The notes beneath the pieces are model-generated. The model made no database searches, was not told the origin of the DNA, and was given only the letters and a program-made list of their open reading frames with translations. The translations under genes were made by a program, and so were the position numbers. From contig NZ_LMMZ01000023.1 in NCBI RefSeq assembly GCF_001422885.1, forward strand, positions 506,662-570,661: DNA of 64,000 nt. Reading direction: 5' to 3'. Origin of the DNA: Methylobacterium sp. Leaf104 (GTDB lineage Bacteria; Pseudomonadota; Alphaproteobacteria; Rhizobiales; Beijerinckiaceae). This document shows positions 48,405 through 56,599 of this stretch, piece after piece. How positions within the stretch are numbered: the first letter of the stretch is position 1; every line of letters starts with the position of its first letter.

Positions 48405-49178
48405 TCACGCCGGCTCGGCAGCGAGTTCGTCGCGGTGGTTGTGCGGCAGGTAGGCGATGAGCATCTCGCGCACCAGGGATGAGCTCTTGGCGTCGCGGAT
48501 CAGCAGGATCCCGTCGATGATCAGCGAGCGCGAAACGTCCTCCTCCTCCAGCTTCACGTGGAGTTTGTCGGCCAGCGGCAGGGTGATCATGTTGGCGATG
48601 AGGGCGCCGTAGAGGGTGGCGAGGAGGGCGGTCGCCATGGCCGGACCGAGCTTCGAGGGGTCCGACATGTTCGCGAACATCGTCACCATGCCCAGGATGG
48701 TGCCGATCATACCCCAGGCCGGGGCACAATCGCCGAAGGCACGGTAGATCTTCGAGCCCTCGTCGAGGTGCATCAGGAAGTTGTCGCGGTCGCGTTCCAT
48801 CGTGTCGCGGATGAACTCCCGGTCGTAGCCATCGGCGATGTAGCGTGCGCCCTGCGCCAGGAAGGGATCGGAAATCTCCATGTTCTCCAGGGCCATCGGC
48901 CCGGATTTGCGCACGACGTCGGCGATCTTCGTGATCTCCTCGATGAGGTCGCGCGGCTTGATCGCGCGCATCGAGAAGGCATAGCGCAGGCCCATCGGCA
49001 GCCCGTGCATCATGGTCGAGAAGGGAAAGCGCATCATCGTGGCGGCGGTGGCGCCGCCGAAGATCACGATGACGGCGTGCTTGTCGAAATAGGCGGCGAA
49101 GTTGCCGCCATCGATCATGATCAGGACGAAGACGACGCCGAAGCCGCCGACGAGGCCGATACCGGTTGCGAGATCCAT
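48405..49178 (-). CDS. MotA/PomA-like proton channel protein
   Basis: A 257-residue inner membrane protein with four TM helices: GIGLVGGFGVVFVLIMIDGG, VIVIFGGATAATMMRFP, and the C-terminal pair GMIGTILGMVTMFANM and LYGALIANMITLPLADKL. The PomA-type rather than E. coli MotA-type length and loops fit the four-helix stator family. The ATG at 49178 gives MDLATGIG; an upstream start (49208) is less likely. Pairs with the MotB-like gene just downstream. Confidence 0.9.
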   Translation of the reverse strand: MDLATGIGLVGGFGVVFVLIMIDGGNFAAYFDKHAVIVIFGGATAATMMRFPFSTMMHGLPMGLRYAFSMRAIKPRDLIEEITKIADVVRKSGPMALENMEISDPFLAQGARYIADGYDREFIRDTMERDRDNFLMHLDEGSKIYRAFGDCAPAWGMIGTILGMVTMFANMSDPSKLGPAMATALLATLYGALIANMITLPLADKLHVKLEEEDVSRSLIIDGILLIRDAKSSSLVREMLIAYLPHNHRDELAAEPA

Positions 49179-49415
49179 GATCACTCGAGCCTGGGCGGCT
49201 GCCCGCATGCCGCGTCGGCGCCGCAGGACGAGGCGCCGTCCCCACGATTACGGAATCAGGTTGAACGAACCGTAAAAACCCTGGCCAAACGCTGCGGGAT
49301 CGCGTCATGCACCGTTCAGGGAGGTCCCGACATAAAGCACGGGACGCCAAGGGTTTGGCGGCCTCCGCCGGGAAGCGTCGTCGCAACCCGGTCCGGCATC
49401 GGAGCACACGGTATC

Positions 49416-51191
49416 ATGTCGTTGGTTCGTCTCTACGTGCGCGTGATGGGTCTTCTGGGCGCCGACCGCCGTCTGGCCGCCGTCCTGGCCTGCGCCAACG
49501 TGGCCCTGGCGGTGGCGGCCTTCGCCGAACCGCTGCTGATGGGACGCATCATCGACCAGCTCACCCATCTCAAGAGCAGCAGCAACGCCTTCGCGACGCT
49601 GGCGCCGCTGATCGGGGCCTGGGTCGCCTTCGGCCTGTTCACCATCGCGGCCGGTGTCACGATCGCCCTGCACGCGGACCGGCTCGCCCACCGCAATCGC
49701 CTGTCGGCCATGGCGAACTACTTCGAGCACGTGCTCGAGCTGCCGCTGGCGTTCCATTCCTCGAATCATTCGGGCCGGGTCCTCAAGGCCATGCTGGAGG
49801 GCTCGAACGGCATGTTCTGGCTCTGGCTCGGCTTCTTCCGCGACCACTTCGTGGCCTTCGTGTCGCTGATCGTCCTCCTGCCGATGACCCTGTTCGTGAA
49901 CTGGCAGCTCGGCTCGATCCTCGTCGTCCTCGTGCTCGCCTTCACGGCCCTGACCACCATGGTCATGCGCCGCACCGAGACGCTTCAGGGACGGGTCGAG
50001 GCCTACCAGTCGGGCCTCGCCGAGCACGCCTCCGACGCACTCGGCAACGTCGCCGTCATCCAGTCCTTCACCCGCGCCAAGGCGGAGAAGGAGGCGATGC
50101 ACGACATCATCCGCAACCTGCTCGCCGCGCAGATCCCGGTCCTGTCCTGGTGGGCCCTGGCCAACGTCGCCACCCGCGCCTCCGCGACCCTGACGATGAC
50201 GGCGATCTTCATCACCGGTATCGCCCTGCACCAGCACGGTCAGGCGAGCGTCGGCGAGGTCGTGGCCTTCATGAGCCTCGCCACCATGCTGGTCTCGCGC
50301 CTCGATCAGGTCGCCACCTGCATCAACGGGCTGTTTCAGCAGATGCCCAAGATCGACGAGTTCTTCGAGATCCTCGACACGACGCCGGCCGTCCACGACC
50401 GTCCGGGCGCGCAGCAGGTCGCCCGCTTCGACGGCGAGGTCGCCTTCGAGGGCGTCGGCTTCTCCTACAATGCCCGTCGCAAGGCGGTGGAGGATGTCTC
50501 CTTCACGGCCCGGGCCGGCGAGACCGTCGCCCTGGTCGGCACCACCGGCTCGGGCAAGTCGACCACGCTCGGCCTGCTGCACCGGGCCTTCGACCCGGAT
50601 CACGGCGCCATCCGCATCGACGGCACCGACATCCGCGACATCGGCCTCTCCTCGCTGCGCCACAACATCGGCGTGGTGTTCCAGGAGCCGATGCTGTTCG
50701 CCCGCTCGATCCGCGAGAACCTGCAGGTCGGCCGCCCCGATGCGACGGATGCGGAGATGCTCGACGCCCTGGAACGGGCCCAGGCCACCGAGTTCATGGC
50801 CCGGCAGGCGGACGGCCTCGACACGGTGATCGGCGAGCGCGGCCGGTCCCTCTCCGGCGGCGAGCGCCAGCGCCTCTCGATCGCCCGCGCCCTGCTCAAG
50901 AACCCGCCCGTCCTGATCCTCGACGAGGCAACCTCGGCCCTCGACGCCACCACCGAGCGCAAGCTGCAGGGTGCCCTGGAAGCCGTGATGGAGGGCCGCA
51001 CGACCTTCGTCATCGCCCACCGCCTGGCAACGATCCGAAACGCCGACCGCATCCTCGTCTTCCACGAGGGCAGGATCGTCGAGTCGGGCAGCTTCGACGA
51101 CCTCGTGGCGCAGAACGGCCGCTTCGCCGATCTGGCTCGGGCGCAGTTCATGGCGGCGCAGGAGCCGGAGGGTATGCCGCTCGCCGCCTGA
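49416..51191 (+). CDS. ndvA: Cyclic beta-1,2-glucan export ABC transporter, NdvA/ChvA type
   Basis: A 591-residue fused permease/ATPase that exports cyclic beta-1,2-glucan to the periplasm for osmo-adaptation and host interaction in rhizobia. The N-terminus (MSLVRLYVRVMGLLGADRRL; FAEPLLMGRIIDQLTHLKSS) closely follows the NdvA pattern. Six TM helices precede an ATPase with Walker A GTTGSGKST (375-383), LSGGERQR signature and Walker B LILDEATSALD. The glucan synthase partner ndvB/chvB is not in the window. Confidence 0.88.
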   Translation: MSLVRLYVRVMGLLGADRRLAAVLACANVALAVAAFAEPLLMGRIIDQLTHLKSSSNAFATLAPLIGAWVAFGLFTIAAGVTIALHADRLAHRNRLSAMANYFEHVLELPLAFHSSNHSGRVLKAMLEGSNGMFWLWLGFFRDHFVAFVSLIVLLPMTLFVNWQLGSILVVLVLAFTALTTMVMRRTETLQGRVEAYQSGLAEHASDALGNVAVIQSFTRAKAEKEAMHDIIRNLLAAQIPVLSWWALANVATRASATLTMTAIFITGIALHQHGQASVGEVVAFMSLATMLVSRLDQVATCINGLFQQMPKIDEFFEILDTTPAVHDRPGAQQVARFDGEVAFEGVGFSYNARRKAVEDVSFTARAGETVALVGTTGSGKSTTLGLLHRAFDPDHGAIRIDGTDIRDIGLSSLRHNIGVVFQEPMLFARSIRENLQVGRPDATDAEMLDALERAQATEFMARQADGLDTVIGERGRSLSGGERQRLSIARALLKNPPVLILDEATSALDATTERKLQGALEAVMEGRTTFVIAHRLATIRNADRILVFHEGRIVESGSFDDLVAQNGRFADLARAQFMAAQEPEGMPLAA

Positions 51192-51213
51192 TTCTGCCGC
51201 GTCGACGCGATCG

Positions 51214-51248
51214 AAAAGCCCTCGGCCCACCACGCGGCGAGGGCTTTT
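51214..51248 (+). terminator. Intrinsic terminator after the glucan exporter gene
   Basis: AAAAGCCCTCG (51214-51224) pairs perfectly with CGAGGGCTTTT (51238-51248), 13-base loop. The A-rich left arm and T-rich right arm make it usable in both directions. Confidence 0.85.
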
Positions 51249-51372
51249 CCCGGTCCGGACGCGCCGTGACAGGGACGTCAGGCGCGATGAGAGGCCTCGG
51301 GCGAGGGTCTTGCCGATCGCCGGCCATTCGTGGTGGGTTCCGGAGGGCTCGCCCGGACCGACCGCGCGGCGG

Positions 51373-52197
51373 TCAGTCGATGGAAGCCGAGGTCGCCGCG
51401 TCCTCCGCCCAGACCCGGAACTTCGTCAGCCGATTGGGGCCGAAGGTGTGGGTGAGCGGCACGTCCGCTGCGTCGCGACCCCGCGCCACCAGGATACGGC
51501 CCCGCCGGGGTGCGTTGTTGCGCGGATCGAAGACGTGCCAGGCGCCGCCGAGATAGACTTCCGTCCAGGCGGCGAAGTCGCCCGGCGCGTGCGGCTCAGG
51601 CTCACCGATGAAGCTGAGATAGCCGGTGCAGTAGCGGGTCGGGATGTTCAGGGCCCGGCAGAAGGCGACGAACAGGTGGGCGTAGTCGCGGCACACGCCG
51701 CGCCGGCTCGCGAAGGCATCGGCGGCCGTGCGGTCGACATGGGCGTAGCCGTAGCCGAAGCTGATGTGACCATGCACGTAGTCGCAGATCGCCTGCACGC
51801 GCGACCAGCCGGGGGTGAGATCGCCGAACAGCGCCCAGGCCTCGCTCGAGAGCAGATCGGACTCGCAGTAGCGGCTGGCGACCAGGAAGGGCAGGGCCTC
51901 CTCGGGCAGATCCTCGACCCGATGCTCCTGCGCATCCGGCGCAACGGCGTCGAGGTCTCCGTTATCCGCGATCTCGGCCTGGACGCTCAGGGTCAGCGCC
52001 CCGGCGGGGGCGACGAAGCGCACGGTGCGGTTGCCGAAGACATCGCGAAACGTCCGCACCGGCAGCGGCGGATCGAGCGTGAGCACATCCGGCGGCACCG
52101 CGGCGAGGCCGGTCGCCTGATAGGAATTGAGCCGGGCGATCAGGGGGGTCGGCTGCGGGAACTCGTAGCCCATCTCGCAACCGAACCTGATCCGCAT
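51373..52197 (-). CDS. Transglutaminase-like cysteine protease-fold protein
   Basis: A 274-residue cytosolic protein with the transglutaminase-core triad: Cys169 (RRGVCRDYAHLF), His221 and Asp224 (WHVFDPRNNAP). The N-terminal 110 residues (MRIRFGCEMGYEFPQPTPLI) are the usual beta-sandwich domain of this group. GGGGGAG lies 5 bases before ATG 52197. The reaction is unknown; relatives occur beside genes for alpha-E proteins and ATP-grasp peptide synthases, none of which are adjacent here. Confidence 0.9.
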   Translation of the reverse strand: MRIRFGCEMGYEFPQPTPLIARLNSYQATGLAAVPPDVLTLDPPLPVRTFRDVFGNRTVRFVAPAGALTLSVQAEIADNGDLDAVAPDAQEHRVEDLPEEALPFLVASRYCESDLLSSEAWALFGDLTPGWSRVQAICDYVHGHISFGYGYAHVDRTAADAFASRRGVCRDYAHLFVAFCRALNIPTRYCTGYLSFIGEPEPHAPGDFAAWTEVYLGGAWHVFDPRNNAPRRGRILVARGRDAADVPLTHTFGPNRLTKFRVWAEDAATSASID

Positions 52198-52330
52198 CGA
52201 AGCTCCCCCGGGCCGGCCGCCGCGCCGCCGCCTTCGCGCCCTCACTGCCCGTGCCGGAACCCGGACACTAGGCCGCCAGGGTCACAGGCGGATGTCATCG
52301 CACGGCCTGCGCGCAGATGAAGCAGCGGGC

Positions 52331-53215
52331 TCAGAGCCCCCGGGCTCGCGCCTGCTTCTGCTGCATCCGCGCCTGGAGCCGCACGCGCCGCGCTGCAATG
52401 ACGGTGCCATTGATCTCGCCGCCGAACAGGAACATCGCGGCGAGCCAGTAGAGGAAGACGAGGAACACCATCGCGGTGGCGAGGCCGCCATAGGTGGAGG
52501 CGTAGGCGTTGGAGAAGCGGTCGAGATAGTAGCCGAACCCGAGGCCGGCCAGGAACCACAGCAGCAGCGTCACCGCGATGCCCGGAACCACAGCCAGCAC
52601 CGAACGGCGCCCGGTGGCGACGAACTTGTGGGCGATCACCAACACGGTGAGCAGCAGGAAGGCGGTGATGCCGATCCGTCCGATCGCGACGGTGAGGCTC
52701 AGGGGCTCGAGGCCCGGCGCGACGTTGATGACCTTCCGCCAGATCAGTGGACCCAGCACCACCAGGAGAGCGAAGGCGAGCATCGCGAAGGCGCCGCAGA
52801 CGACATAGCCGATGGATTCCAGGCGCGTCAGCCACCAGGGGCGCACCTCGCGCAGGCCGTAGGCGCGGTTCAACCCGACACGCAGACTCTCGACCCCGGA
52901 GGAAGAGAAGTAGAGCGCCAGCAAGGCACCGAGGGTGAGCACGCCGCCACGCTGCTCGGTCAGCACCCGGTGGATCTCGTTGACGATGGGCTTCGCGACC
53001 TCGCGGGGCCAGGCATCGAAGATCAGGACACTGGCCTCGTCGGCCAGGGACTTGGTACCGAACAGTCCGGCGAGGGCGGCGAGCAGGATGAGGAACGGGA
53101 ACAGCGCGGTCAGACTCGACAGCGCGATATGGCTGGCGATGGCCCAACCGTCATGGGCGACGAAGCGCTGGGCGGCGACGCCTGCGATCTCGAACGGCTT
53201 GCGGAGAGGTCTCAC
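52331..53215 (-). CDS. YihY/BrkB family inner membrane protein
   Basis: A 294-residue protein with six TM helices: SHIALSSLTALFPFLILLAA, the conserved GALLALYFSSSGVESLRVGL, ESIGYVVCGAFAMLAFALLV and a long C-terminal helix pair ending MVFLVFLYWLAAMFLFGGEI. This is the YihY family once called RNase BN or BrkB; it is not a nuclease, and its role is unclear. It stands alone, divergent from the EamA gene at 53359. Confidence 0.92.
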   Translation of the reverse strand: MRPLRKPFEIAGVAAQRFVAHDGWAIASHIALSSLTALFPFLILLAALAGLFGTKSLADEASVLIFDAWPREVAKPIVNEIHRVLTEQRGGVLTLGALLALYFSSSGVESLRVGLNRAYGLREVRPWWLTRLESIGYVVCGAFAMLAFALLVVLGPLIWRKVINVAPGLEPLSLTVAIGRIGITAFLLLTVLVIAHKFVATGRRSVLAVVPGIAVTLLLWFLAGLGFGYYLDRFSNAYASTYGGLATAMVFLVFLYWLAAMFLFGGEINGTVIAARRVRLQARMQQKQARARGL

Positions 53216-53358
53216 GGGTTACGGGCTCGTCCTCGAACGGGGCAGGGGGCGGGCGTGTCTTCTAAACGCAACGCGGCCGGTTCGCGCAACGTGCCGTGCG
53301 CGGGGCTCGGCCTCGCCGACTTGAATTCTCCGCGACCCTGTGATGCGTGGCGCGCGTC

Positions 53359-54231
53359 ATGCCCGCGCCCGCTCCGTTCCTCGTCCCCGCCCTCTTCGTT
53401 CTGATCTGGGCGACGGGCTTCGTCGCGGCACGCTTCGTGGCGCCCCACGCCGAGGCCTTCACCTTCGTGGCGATCCGTGTGGTCGCGGTCGCGCTGCTGC
53501 TGGGTGGCCTTGCCCTGACTCTAAGGTCTCGCTGGCCGCGCGGCCGGGCCGGCTGGCTCCATGCCGGCTTTGCCGGCCTGCTGATGCAGGGGATCTACGT
53601 GATCGGCGTGTTCTGGTCGGTGCAGCGTGGCCTGCCGGCGGGCATCGCCGCCCTCGTCGGCAGCCTGCAGCCCCTGTTGACCGCGACCCTGGCGGGACCC
53701 GTCCTCGGAGAGCCCGTGAGCCGGCGGCGCTGGCTCGGCATCGGCACCGGCTTTTCTGGCGCGCTGCTGGTCCTGGCGCCGAAGGTCGGCACGTCCGATC
53801 CCTCCGGCATCCCCGTTCCGGCCCTTGCGGCGTGTCTCTTGGCGATGATGGCGATGACGGGGGGCACTCTCTGGCAAAAGCGACACGGGGCCGGCGCGGA
53901 CCTCCTCAGCAACGCCGCCATCCAATTCGTGGGCGCCGCTGTCCTCGCCGTACCGATCGCCCTCCTGTTCGGGACCGGTGGCTTCGATGCGTCGACGCCC
54001 CTGTGGCTCGGCCTTGCTTGGTCGGTCCTCGTCAACTCCGTCGGCGGCATCCTGTTGCTGCTCCTGCTGATCCGACGCGGCGCGGTGGCAGGGGTCGCCG
54101 CGCTGCTGTTCCTAGTCCCTCCGGTCTCCGCGGTGATGGCCTATGCCCTGTTCGGCGAGTCACTCGCGCCGATCCAGATGGGCGGCATGGTCATCGCCAC
54201 CCTGGGCGTCGCCCTGGCCAGCCGTGGCTGA
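53359..54231 (+). CDS. EamA/DMT family transporter, second
   Basis: A 290-residue inner membrane permease with about ten TM helices in two EamA repeats: LFVLIWATGFVAARFVAPH at the start and VSAVMAYALFGESLAPIQMG near the end. An in-frame GTG at 53347 would add four residues (MARVM). The substrate is unknown; the RhaT/YdcZ-type opening differs from the EamA gene at 8583, so they are not recent duplicates. It precedes mcd on the same strand with a 211-base gap that has its own promoter signals. Confidence 0.9.
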   Translation: MPAPAPFLVPALFVLIWATGFVAARFVAPHAEAFTFVAIRVVAVALLLGGLALTLRSRWPRGRAGWLHAGFAGLLMQGIYVIGVFWSVQRGLPAGIAALVGSLQPLLTATLAGPVLGEPVSRRRWLGIGTGFSGALLVLAPKVGTSDPSGIPVPALAACLLAMMAMTGGTLWQKRHGAGADLLSNAAIQFVGAAVLAVPIALLFGTGGFDASTPLWLGLAWSVLVNSVGGILLLLLLIRRGAVAGVAALLFLVPPVSAVMAYALFGESLAPIQMGGMVIATLGVALASRG

Positions 54232-54259
54232 TCGACCGCGTCGGAGAACGACTTTTTCT

Positions 54260-54275
54260 TTGAGAAACATCTCAA
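54260..54275. promoter_or_regulatory. Inverted-repeat operator candidate upstream of mcd
   Basis: TTGAGA AACA TCTCAA forms perfect 6-bp arms in an AT-rich gap that is unlike the GC-rich flanks. It lies about 170 bases before the mcd start. The regulator is unknown. Confidence 0.4.
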
Positions 54276-54398
54276 TAAAATTCATCACCCCACGAAGAGC
54301 AAAGAGAAATCAGGGTTTTTCGATGTGGCGAATAATGAATTCGGGCGGGATAGTGCCGCAGTGCGGCGAGACGCCTCTACAGGCGTGACAAACCTACC

Positions 54399-54404
54399 TA
54401 TAAT
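54399..54404 (+). promoter_or_regulatory. Perfect -10 box (TATAAT) upstream of mcd
   Basis: TATAAT lies 38 bases before the mcd ATG, preceded by CCTACC. The -35 position has only a weak match. A consensus -10 in a GC-rich genome is notable and suggests strong expression of mcd. Confidence 0.5.
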
Positions 54405-54442
54405 AGACGGTAAAGCCCCCTTCCTTTGCCAGCGAGTTTGCC

Positions 54443-56125
54443 ATGTCAGCCTCTCCCGTCGTCTCGACCGAACCGCAGGATCTTGTGACCCTCGCCCGCG
54501 ACGCCGCCGAGGCCGCCAAGGGCCTCGTCGCCGAAGCGACCCGGCGCGTGCGCGCCACGATCCTGTCGGACGAGGGCAAGATCTCGGCCGAGAAGATGGA
54601 GGCGGAGCAGCACGCCACCCACGGCCTCGCCTGGATCGCCACCTACGCCGAGGGCGTTCGGGAGCTCGGCGCCTACGCTCAGCGCCTGACCGAGAGCGGA
54701 GAATTCGGCGAGACCGAGAGCCTCCTGGTCCGGATCGGCCTCGGCGAGTACCTCGACCAGATGTTCTCCGGCATCCCGATGAGCCAGGGCGAGATGGTGC
54801 GGCCGACCGGCTCCCTCGGCCTGGGTGCGCGCGAGATCGCCAAGTTCCGCACGGAGGCCGTCGAGACCCTGATCGCCGAGGGCAACACGGCTGAGAATCG
54901 TGCCGCCCTGGTGGCCCGCATCCGCGACAACGGCGGCGCGGCCACCATCGGCAAGTCCGGCCTCGACGAGGACATGGAGGCGATCCGCTCCGAGATGCGC
55001 CGTTTCGGCCTCGCCGAGGTCGTGCCGCATGCGCACGAGTGGCACAGCCAGAACGCCTACATCCCGATGGAGATCGTCACCAAGATGGCCGAGCTCGGCG
55101 TCTTCGGCCTGACGATCCCGGAGGAATACGGCGGCATGGGCTTGCCCAAGATCTCCATGTGCGTGGTCTCGGAGGAATTGTCCCGCGCCTATATCGGCGT
55201 CGGTTCGCTCGGCACCCGCTCGGAGATCGCCGCCGAGCTGATCCTGTGCGGCGGCACCGAGGAGCAGAAGCACCGCTTCCTGCCCGGCATCGCCTCGGGC
55301 GACACGCTCCCCACCGCCGTGTTCACCGAGCCGAACACCGGCTCCGATCTGGCCAGCCTGCGCACCAAGGCGGTCAAGGACGGCGACGTCTGGAAGATCT
55401 CGGGCAACAAGACCTGGATCACGCACCCCGTGCGCGCCGACATCATGACCTGCCTCGTGCGCACCAAGCCCGAGGAGAAGGGCCACAAGGGCCTTTCGCT
55501 CCTCATCGCCGAGAAGCCGCGCGGCACCGATGCCGAGCCCTTCCCGGTCGCCGGCCTGTCGGGGGGCGAGATCCACGTGCTCGGCTACCGCGGCATGAAG
55601 GAATACGAGCTCGCCTTCGACAATTTCGAGGTGCCGGCCGCCAACCTCCTCGGCGAGGTCGAGGGCAAGGGCTTCGCCCAGCTCATGCAGACCTTCGAAT
55701 CCGCCCGCATCCAGACGGCGGCCCGCGCCATCGGCGTGGCCCAGAACGCCCTCGATCTCGGCCTGCGCTACGCCGAGGAGCGGGTGCAGTTCGGCAAGGC
55801 CCTGATCAACTTCCCCCGCGTGGCCGACAAGATCGCCATGATGGCGGTGGAGATCAACATCGCCCGCCAGCTCACCTATTTCTCGGCCCGCGAGAAGGAC
55901 GAGGGCAAGCGCTGCGACCTCGAGGCCGGCATGGCCAAGCTCCTCGGCGCCCGCGTCGCCTGGGCGGCGGCGGACAACGCCCTGCAGATCCACGGCGGCA
56001 ACGGCTTCGCGCTGGAATACGCGGTCAGCCGCGTGCTCTGCGACGCGCGCATCCTCTCGATCTTCGAAGGTGCCGCCGAGATCCAGGCCCAGGTCATCGC
56101 CCGCCGCCTGCTCGAAGCCGCCTGA
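54443..56125 (+). CDS. mcd: (2S)-Methylsuccinyl-CoA dehydrogenase
   Basis: FAD enzyme of the ethylmalonyl-CoA pathway that oxidises (2S)-methylsuccinyl-CoA to mesaconyl-CoA, needed for glyoxylate regeneration during growth on C1 and C2 compounds. At 560 residues it is longer than ordinary acyl-CoA dehydrogenases because of the about 165-residue N-terminal extension (ARDAAEAAKGLVAEATRRVR; FSGIPMSQGEMVRPTGSLGL) typical of Mcd. The catalytic core follows: TIPEEYGGMGLPKISM, FTEPNTGSDLASLRTKA, QIHGGNGFALEYAVSRVL. It supports assignment to Methylobacterium-like hosts. Assignment is from family pattern, not a database match. Confidence 0.88.
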   Translation: MSASPVVSTEPQDLVTLARDAAEAAKGLVAEATRRVRATILSDEGKISAEKMEAEQHATHGLAWIATYAEGVRELGAYAQRLTESGEFGETESLLVRIGLGEYLDQMFSGIPMSQGEMVRPTGSLGLGAREIAKFRTEAVETLIAEGNTAENRAALVARIRDNGGAATIGKSGLDEDMEAIRSEMRRFGLAEVVPHAHEWHSQNAYIPMEIVTKMAELGVFGLTIPEEYGGMGLPKISMCVVSEELSRAYIGVGSLGTRSEIAAELILCGGTEEQKHRFLPGIASGDTLPTAVFTEPNTGSDLASLRTKAVKDGDVWKISGNKTWITHPVRADIMTCLVRTKPEEKGHKGLSLLIAEKPRGTDAEPFPVAGLSGGEIHVLGYRGMKEYELAFDNFEVPAANLLGEVEGKGFAQLMQTFESARIQTAARAIGVAQNALDLGLRYAEERVQFGKALINFPRVADKIAMMAVEINIARQLTYFSAREKDEGKRCDLEAGMAKLLGARVAWAAADNALQIHGGNGFALEYAVSRVLCDARILSIFEGAAEIQAQVIARRLLEAA

Positions 56126-56137
56126 ACGATCGGCATC

Positions 56138-56163
56138 GGCGATCCGCGGCGACGCGGATCGCC
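56138..56163. terminator. First of two tandem hairpins after mcd
   Basis: GGCGATCCGC (56138-56147) pairs perfectly with GCGGATCGCC (56154-56163), six-base loop. No T-tract. Confidence 0.55.
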
Positions 56164-56168
56164 AAGGG

Positions 56169-56206
56169 GAATGCCGGGGCGAGCCGATCGCCCCGGCATT
56201 CTCGTT
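56169..56206. terminator. Second tandem hairpin, bidirectional terminator
   Basis: GAATGCCGGGGCGA (56169-56182) pairs perfectly with TCGCCCCGGCATTC (56188-56201), loop GCCGA, followed by TCGTTTC. It separates mcd from a convergent small gene and can serve both. Confidence 0.8.
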
Positions 56207-56230
56207 TCTCGGATGGAGCGCTGCTCTGCG

Positions 56231-56413
56231 CTACTTGGTGACCTTCACCGACACGGGGTCGCTCGACGGGAAAGTCTCCTCCAGGGCTTCGTCGAGGCGC
56301 TGATCGAGTTCCCCCTTCTGGTTCTCGGGACGGTGCTTGTCCGACCCTTTCGGGGCCGCTTGGCCCGTCGTGGAGATGGTGTCGGTCTCCGCGGTCTTCT
56401 GCTGTTCGGCCAT
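56231..56413 (-). CDS. Small acidic protein with FPSSDPVSV tail motif
   Basis: A 60-residue protein from ATG 56413, with AAGGAG 8 bases upstream. It has no hydrophobic segment, is rich in Glu, Lys, Gln and Ser, and ends QRLDEALEETFPSSDPVSV. This EETFPxSDPVS tail recurs in small Hyphomicrobiales proteins of unknown function that I recognise but cannot name. It is probably a cytosolic, partly disordered protein. Confidence 0.75.
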   Translation of the reverse strand: MAEQQKTAETDTISTTGQAAPKGSDKHRPENQKGELDQRLDEALEETFPSSDPVSVKVTK

Positions 56414-56599
56414 CCAGGGCACTCCTTCGGTTCCGGGCCAGCGCCGTTGTCGGCACGTCGTCCGGGACAACGTCGGGCGCGCGCCCGGTTTCCATTAGCC
56501 GGAGCGTCGGACGGAATCAGGCCGGGCGCCGAGGCTTGCAGCGAGGAACCGCGCGACCGGGGATTTCGATGCCCGATCGACGCGCCGTGCTCCCATCCT

